Below, one piece after another: positions 1 to 5,700 of a DNA stretch of 9,486 bases. The position numbers were made by a program, and so were the translations under genes. Source of the stretch: JBKHJA01 sp046538375 (GTDB lineage Bacteria > Acidobacteriota > Aminicenantia > Aminicenantales > Aminicenantaceae); NCBI GenBank assembly GCA_046538375.1, contig JBKHJA010000100.1, forward strand, positions 1 to 9,486, read 5' to 3'. Each line of letters starts with the position of its first letter. Position 1 is the first letter of the stretch. The notes under the pieces are model-generated. The model was not told the origin of the DNA. It searched no databases and saw only the letters and a program-made list of their open reading frames with translations.

Positions 1-106
1 GAAAACTCAGGTTAACTTATTGAAATTAATAGAAATATCTGTGCCCGACCCCTTATTTTTATTTTCTTATTTTTATTTATTTTATTAAAAAGTGAATCAA
101 GAAAGT
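1..106. other. AT-rich intergenic region downstream of the 109-aa gene
   Basis: No coding sequence is supported here. Positions 52-64 and 66-78 are two copies of CTTATTTTTATTT at a 14-bp period, so this is low-complexity AT-rich DNA. Positions 12-51 hold, on the minus strand, a diverged copy of the repeat at 9318-9431. I see no GC-rich stem followed by a T-run that would serve as an intrinsic terminator for the minus-strand gene ending at 107. Confidence 0.6.
12..51 (-). repeat. Diverged inverted copy of the terminal repeat family
   Basis: Read on the minus strand from 51 to 12, this begins with GGGTCGGGC and matches 9326-9365 without gaps at 30 of 40 positions by hand alignment (9/9 in the GC-rich head, 21/31 in the AT-rich tail). 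It lies in the opposite orientation to the copies at 9318-9368 and 9381-9431, so the repeat family brackets the whole gene cluster. The family is not one I can name; a REP-like or small non-autonomous intergenic element is possible. Confidence 0.5.
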
Positions 107-436
107 TCAGGTGATTTCGTAGTTCTGGACATAAAAAGACTTCACCCTGTCTTCTATTTCTATCTGGAGGCGGGACCAGTTCTGCCAAAAATGGTTGCGA
201 AGGTCCCCCAGTGAACAGTTTTGATCCCGGGGCAATTCATACAATGTGATGGTGGTGGGGCCTGGATGGTCAGCAACACCGCCTGTCTCTAAGTTAAAAC
301 CGACATATCCATCCCCCTGGTACGCTTGATCGACCCAAGTGCCCGCATTCAGCCTTTTTATGGCTTTCAAAGCCTCTTCTTGACCCAAACAGGTCACTGT
401 TTTGTATCCCTGAACAACCATCTTTGCTTTTCTCAT
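107..436 (-). CDS. Hypothetical protein, 109 aa, family not recognised
   Basis: The product is a soluble-looking 109-aa protein with no signal peptide and no hydrophobic segment long enough to cross a membrane. I do not recognise a family. It has a basic N-terminus, a helical stretch around residues 18-30, a Gly/aromatic-rich middle (about 31-62), and an aromatic and acidic C-terminal part (NHFWQNW at 81-87, then IEIEDRVKSFY). Two cysteines occur, at 16 and 74. The ATG at 436 is well supported: AAAGAGGTGA lies 4 bases upstream. The stop codon of the preceding doubtful ORF sits inside that ribosome binding site, so translational coupling is possible. It is the last gene of the minus-strand cluster after corA. 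Coding status is fairly likely because of the ribosome binding site; function is unknown. Confidence 0.65.
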   Translation of the reverse strand: MRKAKMVVQGYKTVTCLGQEEALKAIKRLNAGTWVDQAYQGDGYVGFNLETGGVADHPGPTTITLYELPRDQNCSLGDLRNHFWQNWSRLQIEIEDRVKSFYVQNYEIT

Positions 437-440
437 CCTG

Positions 441-450
441 TCACCTCTTT
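441..450 (-). promoter_or_regulatory. Ribosome binding site of the 109-aa gene
   Basis: On the minus strand this reads AAAGAGGTGA, a near-full match to the anti-Shine-Dalgarno complement, ending 4 bases before the ATG at 436. It fixes the start of the 109-aa protein. The TGA in it is also the stop codon of the upstream small ORF. Confidence 0.7.
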
Positions 451-635
451 CCTGCCTCCGTATGGCCCGCTTTTATAAATCGAGATCCCTCATCTCGCTG
501 GATTTTATGGATAAAATTATAAATGATTTTTTCTTTCTCTACCATAACTTCCCATGCTTTATCTATCATGACTTCCCATGGCTGCTCCCGATGACATGGT
601 AACAGTTTTAATTGTGTTAATTGTGTTAAAAACAA
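441..635 (-). CDS. Doubtful small ORF, up to 64 aa
   Basis: An open frame lies between corA and the 109-aa gene. Its longest form starts at a TTG codon (635) with no ribosome binding site; the first ATG (569) would give 42 aa, also without a clear site. The predicted peptide is basic and not recognisable. In its favour, it ends exactly in the ribosome binding site of the next gene and contains an in-frame tandem repeat, PWEVMIDK/AWEVMVEK, whose differences are mostly conservative. Against it, the first residues (LTQLTQL) merely translate a 9-bp AT-rich tandem repeat, and there is no start signal. It may be a translated small gene, a gene remnant or non-coding spacer. Confidence 0.25.
   Translation of the reverse strand: MFLTQLTQLKLLPCHREQPWEVMIDKAWEVMVEKEKIIYNFIHKIQRDEGSRFIKAGHTEAGKR
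534..581 (-). repeat. 24-bp tandem repeat, two copies
   Basis: Copies at 558-581 and 534-557 match at 20 of 24 bases. The period is eight codons, and in the small ORF it gives PWEVMIDK followed by AWEVMVEK. The four differences are C/G and C/T changes plus two that give Ile/Val and Asp/Glu. Confidence 0.75.
608..629. repeat. 9-bp tandem repeat TTAATTGTG, 2.4 copies
   Basis: TTAATTGTG occurs at 608-616 and 617-625, followed by TTAA. It lies just downstream of the corA stop codon on the minus strand. It is short and AT-rich; no function can be inferred. Confidence 0.7.
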
Positions 636-664
636 TTCATAGAAAAAATCTCAATTTCTAACCT

Positions 665-1735
665 CTACAGCCACTTTTTTTTCCTGAAAAAAGCCACCAT
701 GGCGCCGGCCACCCCAACAATCACCGCCCACACCATAAAATAGGCCCACTTCCACCCCAGCTCGGGCATAAACTCAAAGTTCATCCCATAAACACCGGCG
801 ATAAAGGTCAGAGGAATGAAGATGGTGGCAATGATGGTCAAAACCTTCATGATCTCATTCATCCTGTTGCTGATGCTGGAAAGATAGGTGTCGTGCATCC
901 CTGACAGCATATCCCGGAAGGTTTCCACAGAATCGATCACCTGAATGGTGTGATCATAAACATCGCGCAGGTAGATGCGGGTGGGTTTATGGATAAGCGG
1001 GGACTCTCCCCTTTCCAGGCCATTGACAACCTCTCTCAAAGGCCACACCGAGCGGCGCAGATATATCATCTCTCTTTTCAGCTTATGAATCTCCTGCAGA
1101 GTTTCGGGCCTGGGATCACTCACCAGTCTTTCTTCCAATCCCTCCATCTGCTCCCCTACTTTCTCCAGGATAGCGAAATAATTGTCCACAATGGCATCCA
1201 TCAGGGAATAAGCCAGATAGTCAGGTCCCATCTTCCTGATGCTGCCCTTGCCGCTCCTGATCCTCTCTCTCACAGGATCAAAAATATCCCCTTCTCTTTC
1301 CTGGAAGGAAATGACGAAATTCTCACCAAGAACAATACTGACCTGTTCTCCCCGGACTTCTCCCTCATTTTCATCATAATACAGCATCTTCAAAACAATA
1401 TAGATGTAATGGCCAGAATCCTCGACCTTGGGGCGCTGCTCTGTGTTCACGATGTCTTCCATTATCAGCGGGTGAAGATCGAAATGCTTCCCTAAGTTTT
1501 CTATGATCTCTACCTTATGAATCCCGTCTACATTTATCCAGGTCACAGTGGGCTTTTCTTTAAACGGGAAGCAGTCCTGCTCCCTTTTGGCTTCCTTTTC
1601 CTCAAACCGGGTCTCATCATAGTCCAGGATGGAAATCTTGACCTTTTCTTCTTTCCTTTCCCCGATATAAACTGGAGTGCCCGGCGGAAGACCCGCTTTC
1701 TTGTGCCTTTTCCAGACAAACTTCCTCTTTTTCAT
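665..1735 (-). CDS. corA: CorA-family Mg2+/Co2+ channel
   Basis: CorA proteins are homopentameric inner-membrane channels for Mg2+ (also Co2+/Ni2+). The 356-aa product has the full family layout: a cytoplasmic alpha/beta domain (about 30-155), a long charged helical region leading to the pore helix (about 180-295), TM1 (about 297-315), the diagnostic YGMN signature (GMN at 317-319, then FEFMPEL in the external loop), TM2 (about 330-351), and a basic cytoplasmic end, RKKKWL. The sequence around GMN and the KKKWL end resembles the Thermotoga maritima CorA type from memory. An upstream in-frame ATG at 1762 exists, but the ATG at 1735 is preferred: AAAGGAGGG lies at the right distance before it, whereas nothing comparable precedes 1762. 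The start overlaps the stop of a 35-codon ORF by one base. Nothing is truncated or missing. Confidence 0.96.
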   Translation of the reverse strand: MKKRKFVWKRHKKAGLPPGTPVYIGERKEEKVKISILDYDETRFEEKEAKREQDCFPFKEKPTVTWINVDGIHKVEIIENLGKHFDLHPLIMEDIVNTEQRPKVEDSGHYIYIVLKMLYYDENEGEVRGEQVSIVLGENFVISFQEREGDIFDPVRERIRSGKGSIRKMGPDYLAYSLMDAIVDNYFAILEKVGEQMEGLEERLVSDPRPETLQEIHKLKREMIYLRRSVWPLREVVNGLERGESPLIHKPTRIYLRDVYDHTIQVIDSVETFRDMLSGMHDTYLSSISNRMNEIMKVLTIIATIFIPLTFIAGVYGMNFEFMPELGWKWAYFMVWAVIVGVAGAMVAFFRKKKWL

Positions 1736-1842
1736 CAATTTTCCCTCCTTTGTTTGATGCACGGAGTTTGTTCCTGGAGTGATTCCTGGACCTCTTTCCT
1801 GTATTCCTCAGGCAGAATGATTTCAATCAAGCACAGAGGCAT
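1735..1842 (-). CDS. 35-aa upstream ORF overlapping corA
   Basis: This is a short frame starting with ATG at 1842 and ending at TGA, which shares its A with the corA ATG (TGATG). GGGAG at 1849-1853 lies 6 bases before its start, a reasonable ribosome binding site. The peptide begins MPLCLIEIILPEEYRKEV and is amphipathic and protein-like. It could be a regulatory leader peptide coupled to corA, or the surviving N-terminus of a larger gene. The LIEIILPEEY start vaguely recalls the N-termini of DUF389/TIGR00341 membrane proteins, but I cannot confirm that. In Salmonella, corA is preceded by a leader ORF (corL) that couples translation to Rho-dependent termination; resemblance here is of arrangement only. 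Confidence 0.45.
   Translation of the reverse strand: MPLCLIEIILPEEYRKEVQESLQEQTPCIKQRREN
1743..1751 (-). promoter_or_regulatory. Ribosome binding site deciding the corA start
   Basis: The minus strand reads AAAGGAGGG. The AAAGGAGG core is 8 bases from the ATG at 1735 and supports that start over the upstream in-frame ATG at 1762. The site lies inside the last codons of the preceding small ORF, where it supplies two consecutive AGG arginine codons. Confidence 0.8.
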
Positions 1843-1930
1843 TCGCTGCTCCCAGCTTCACTTATCTTCCCATTATTAAAAGAATCATGTCAAGCTGTGA
1901 AGGATATCTAAAAAATGGAAATGGGTAACA

Positions 1931-1958
1931 TGTCCCTATTTTCTTGTCCCTATTTTCT
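1931..1958 (+). repeat. Perfect 14-bp tandem duplication
   Basis: TGTCCCTATTTTCT occurs twice in direct succession (1931-1944 and 1945-1958) just upstream of the candidate DUF481 promoter. It is preceded by GGGTAACA. The A/T-tract next to a GGGAC-type head on the minus strand resembles in style the AT-rich/GGGTCGGGC arrangement near positions 43-90, but the two are not alignable with confidence. Confidence 0.8.
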
Positions 1959-1964
1959 TTTATT

Positions 1965-1993
1965 TTGACTTTGGCAGAAGCTTATTGTAAACA
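1965..1993 (+). promoter_or_regulatory. Candidate sigma70-type promoter for the DUF481 gene
   Basis: TTGACT (1965-1970) and TAAACA (1988-1993) are separated by 17 bases. The -35 is good and the -10 is mediocre. The predicted transcription start falls at about 1999-2001, on the ATG itself, which would make the mRNA leaderless; no Shine-Dalgarno sequence precedes that ATG. The sequence is AT-rich, so chance is a real alternative. Confidence 0.25.
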
Positions 1994-1998
1994 AAGTA

Positions 1999-2766
1999 AT
2001 GAAGCCAATGTATGATGTTATCAAAAAAATAATCCTGGTCACTGCGGTGTGGGCGCTTTTATCAGCGGCCGCTCAAGCCCAGGAGAAAGAGGAGAAAAAA
2101 GAGAAGGCCTATTCCTCATCCACCAGCTTTTCTCTTCTGATGACTTCAGGAAATACCCAGGACTTGACCCTGGGCTTTGAAACCGAGCAAAACCTGAACT
2201 TCGACAAAAATAAAGTCCAGTTCAAAGGAAGTGTCATCTATTCTGAAAGCGAGGGAACCAAAGATTCAGAGCTCTATTACAGCCATCTGCAGTACAAACG
2301 AAGCTTCTCTCCCAAAGCCTATTTCCTGGGGCATGCCGGAATAGAGAGAAACGTGCTTTCAGGTTACAACTACCGTTTTGCTCTCAACCTGGGAGGCGGC
2401 TACACCTGGTGGAAATCAGAAAAATCAGAATTCTCTTCAGAAGCCACTTTAGGATGGAGCAGAGAAAACAATATCCAGCCTCCCCCGCTAAAGGATATCT
2501 CCCTCTCCTTTGCCTCAGTGGTGGCTTCCAGCAAGCTGAAAATCAGCCTGTCCTCCACTTCTGAATTCAATATTCAAGAGATATTGTTTCTCAACCTGGA
2601 TGACACCGACGATTACCGCATCTCCTCTGTTGCTTCCCTGGCTGTCAGCATAAGCAGCAATCTGGCTCTTAAAATAAGCTACCAGCTCAAATACAACCAC
2701 CAGCCCGTGCCCGGATTCAAAAGCACCGACCACTATGTGCTGAGCTCGCTGGTTCTGAACCTTTAA
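1999..2766 (+). CDS. DUF481-family outer-membrane beta-barrel protein
   Basis: The 255-aa product has a signal peptide: Lys-Lys at 9-10, hydrophobic core 11-24, cleavage expected after AQA at 27. A short charged linker (EKEEKKEK) follows, then alternating polar/hydrophobic beta-strands to the end. The start of the mature part, with SGNT at 50-53, and later YSESEG, the LYYSHLQYKR strand, YFLGHAGIERN and the YRFALNLGGGYTWW strand, match what I know of DUF481 (YdiY-like, salt-induced outer-membrane protein) sequences. The cellular role of the family is poorly defined. The last residues are LVLNL, so the terminal residue is Leu, not the usual Phe. ATG 1999 is the first start after an in-frame stop at 1966-1968; ATG 2008 is an alternative. 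Neither has a clear ribosome binding site. It converges on the TamB-Omp85 gene with 24 bp between stop codons. Confidence 0.8.
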   Translation: MKPMYDVIKKIILVTAVWALLSAAAQAQEKEEKKEKAYSSSTSFSLLMTSGNTQDLTLGFETEQNLNFDKNKVQFKGSVIYSESEGTKDSELYYSHLQYKRSFSPKAYFLGHAGIERNVLSGYNYRFALNLGGGYTWWKSEKSEFSSEATLGWSRENNIQPPPLKDISLSFASVVASSKLKISLSSTSEFNIQEILFLNLDDTDDYRISSVASLAVSISSNLALKISYQLKYNHQPVPGFKSTDHYVLSSLVLNL

Positions 2767-2790
2767 CCGAAAAGTCCGCCCAAAATCCCC
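2767..2790. other. 24-bp gap between convergent genes
   Basis: Only 24 bases separate the two convergent stop codons. I see no stem-loop with a T-run on either strand, so no intrinsic terminator is recognisable. Either transcripts overlap antisense into the opposing gene or termination is Rho-dependent. Confidence 0.5.
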
Positions 2791-5700
2791 CTAAAAAGCC
2801 TGGCCTATGCTGAAGAATATGCGGGAGAGGGATTCTCCGGGGCGGCGGTCGAGCTTAAACCCCCAGTCAAAGCGAACCAGGGCAAATGGGGTGTCAAACC
2901 TCAGGCCAAACCCGGCCGCTTTCCGCACCTCAAAAGGATCAAAATCAGAAACTCTGGCGTAGACATTGCCCAGGTCTAAAAACACCGCTCCGCTCAGCTT
3001 CCTGTACAGAGGAAATCTCAACTCCTGATTCAGGATGAAAACCGCTTCCCCGCCCTCAGGCAGCCCGGTTGACGGATTCCTGGGCCCCAGGCTGTCCTTC
3101 TCGAATCCCCGCAGGGTGGTTCCTCCGCCAGCAAAAAACCTTTCGCTGGGGATCAGATCCTGCCCCAGGCCCCGAGCAATCCCCACCCGAATCCCCGATG
3201 CATACACCAGAAAATCGGCGACTTTTTTGTAAGCAAAATACTGGCCGAAATAACGGATGAACCTGGCCTCCGAACCGAAAAGACCCGGAGCATACCCCAC
3301 ATTCTGAGAAAAGAAAATACCCCGGCGGGCATCAAGAATGTTATCCCGGGTATCCCTGGTTAAAGCCGCATTCAGGACGCCCACATTCACCGCGGTGTCC
3401 AGTCCTGAATCAGCGTCAAAACGCTCATCAAACGTATGATGGCGCTCTATTGTGGAGTTATAAGAGAGAATGTAAGATTTGGCGAACTCCACCTGCTGCT
3501 GGAAGGTGATGCCTGTGCGGTCCACGGTAAAGGAAGGCTTGATGGTTCTGTTGAAGAAGGTGAAAAATTCTGTGTTGATTTTCCTGGAGAAAAAATAGGG
3601 AGTTCTGAAAAAGCCCCTCACATCGCGCTCATCGCGGTTCAGACGGAAACTCGCCCCCACAAGATGGGCATTTCCCAGCACATTGCGGTTGACCAGGCCG
3701 CCGGATATCCCCACCGATGACTCTGTATCATACTGAACGCCGTAGCGCAAACGGTAGGGCTTGAGCTCCGCGACCTCGATCTCCACCCTGTAGAAGGCGA
3801 CCGAATCGGAGCGGCCGCTCTCTCCGGCCGGATAGGCTAATCCCTCCTTCTCCACAGGGACCACTTCGATATTCACCCGTTCGAAAATCCCCAGGTCATA
3901 CAGCCGCTTCCTGGTCTGGTTGATCAAGTGAAAATCCACCATATCCCCTTGTTTGAACATCATTTCCCTGAGGATGACTTTCTTCCGGGTCAGCGAATCT
4001 CCTGAAACCTGGATCCTGGCGATTTTTCCCTGCTGATTCTCCTGGATATCAAAAATCAAATCCACCAGACCTTCCCGCTCATGAACCTCGATCCGGAACC
4101 GGACAACCACCTGGTTGAATCCTTTTCTGGCGTAGGCATCCCTGATTTTTTGGGGAGCCTCATTGTATTTCTGGGGAGAGATGACATCCCCCGGGTGCAT
4201 ACCGATTTCCTGGATGAGCCGCTCTCTATCGAAAAACCGCGCCCCGTTAAACTCCGTCTCTCCCACCTGAAACCGGGGACCCTCCTGAAGCCGAAAGTGC
4301 ACATCCACCCTCTTTCTTTGCGGGCGGAACCTGACCAAAGGAGATTCGACTTCTGCACTCAGGTATCCTTCCTGGCTGTAGAGTTCCTCAATAGACCTCG
4401 CTGCTTTTCGAGGATTGACAAAGATATCGCTTAGAAGGCCGCTCTTTTTTAAAAATGAAGTCAGCCTATCCGAGGATAACGCCCGGCTTCCGCTGTAAGT
4501 GATGTTCACAGCATCATACCTGATCCCCCGGTCCATCACAAACAGGATCACTCTCTCCTCTTCCGTGTGCTCCTGCTCCCGGGCATGAACCGCTCCCTGA
4601 TAATATTTCTTTTTTATCAGATAAACCCGCAGCCTTTGTTTTATGGCCTCCCTGGCCAGCTCCCCGAAAGAGCTTCCAAACCAGGTGTGGATGATTTCTT
4701 TTTTTATTTTTCCGGGCACAGCCGCTCCCTGGTATTTTAGAAAAATCCTGGGTCCTGCCTGGATTTGAAAAATCACCTTCACCCGGCCGTTTTTTTCTTC
4801 CCTTAAAGGATTCACCGAAAAACTCAAATAGCTGTTTTTGCGGTAGAGCCGGCGGAGGCGTTCCAGGCTTTTCCGGAATTTGAGAAAATCAAACCGCTTC
4901 CCTTCCCGGAGCTTGATCTGTCTGCGGACCTTCCCCTCTTCTAATCCCACCCGGCCTTCCACCTCGATCCTGCCCACCCTCAGAACTTCCCGCCTCAGCC
5001 CGCTCAAAGGCATGCTTTTTTCCTCTTCCAGGCCGAACTTGAGCTCATGGCGGAGGGCGAAATTGAACTCATTGTCATCCCGCTTGACTCCCTGAAGGTT
5101 GACGTTCTGACGTGGATTATAATTTGCGATCCAGGTCCTGTTGTGGGCATCTTTGAGGTCCTGCGAAAAAACAAGCTCAAAGCTGCGGGCCAGATGCTGC
5201 CCCACAGTGATCCTGGCCCCTGGATTCTCCTCGGTGGAGACCAGGCTGGCATCGATGCGCACGCTCTCAAGACCCAGGCTCCTGGCTAAAGCCTTCTCGA
5301 TCCTGCCGGTAAAAGCATTGTTGAGATAAGAGAGGGCCTTGCTGCCGGCCACATCCAGGACCGAAGCAGAGGCGCTTTCCAGGGTTCGTCCTGTCACCAG
5401 AAGAGAAATGATGTTGGGCTCAGAAAGGGGCGGATCTGAGGTGAAGCTGGCAGAAAGTTTATCCGGAGTCCCGGAAAGAAGCAGCCGGATATCATACCCG
5501 CTGACCTGGGTCCGGGCGCTGAGATTGAGGTCGGGTTCTATCCGGGTGGGATGGATGAAATCCACTGTCCCCTGCTCCACCACAAAGGTATTCTGGCTGA
5601 AATAGATTTCACCACCCTCTTCAAACTCCACCCGTCCCGCCAGGGCTGGATTATAGAAAGTGCCGCCAAGCTTGAGATCAGCGGTCAATCCTGACCTGGA

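Larger units (their letters stand above)
1843..1998. promoter_or_regulatory. Divergent intergenic region between corA cluster and DUF481 gene
   Basis: This AT-rich 156-bp stretch must hold the promoters of both divergent units. On the minus strand, TTGACA at 1888-1893 is a perfect -35 box, but no -10 lies 16-18 bases downstream (a TAATAAT is only 9 bases away). On the plus strand, TTGACT at 1965-1970 is followed 17 bases later by TAAACA. A perfect 14-bp tandem duplication occupies 1931-1958. No riboswitch such as an M-box could be recognised by eye. Confidence 0.5.

Noticed and set aside
950..1495. 181-codon plus-strand open frame
   Set aside because: It lies wholly inside corA on the opposite strand. 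corA has clear family motifs and a strong ribosome binding site, while this frame's product resembles nothing and its openness follows from corA codon bias.
1736..1762. corA start at ATG 1762
   Set aside because: It would add nine residues that overlap the ribosome binding site AAAGGAGGG, which is correctly spaced for ATG 1735; no such site precedes 1762.
1517..1879. 120-codon plus-strand open frame running into the divergent intergenic region
   Set aside because: It is antisense to the corA 5' part and the 35-codon ORF, has no ribosome binding site and gives a peptide with no recognisable features.
1872..1893. TTGACA at 1888-1893 (minus strand) with TAATAAT as a corA promoter
   Set aside because: The spacing is about 9 bases, too short for a sigma70 promoter, and no alternative -10 box lies 16-18 bases downstream.
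1736..1998. Mg2+ riboswitch (M-box) upstream of corA
   Set aside because: I could not see the conserved stems; the stretch is short, AT-rich and partly occupied by the 35-codon ORF.
4986..5050. Possibility that the fusion is two genes joined by a frameshift or missing stop
   Set aside because: The frame is continuous, the linker reads as ordinary polar protein sequence, and the POTRA half has no signal peptide of its own, which a separate gene would need.
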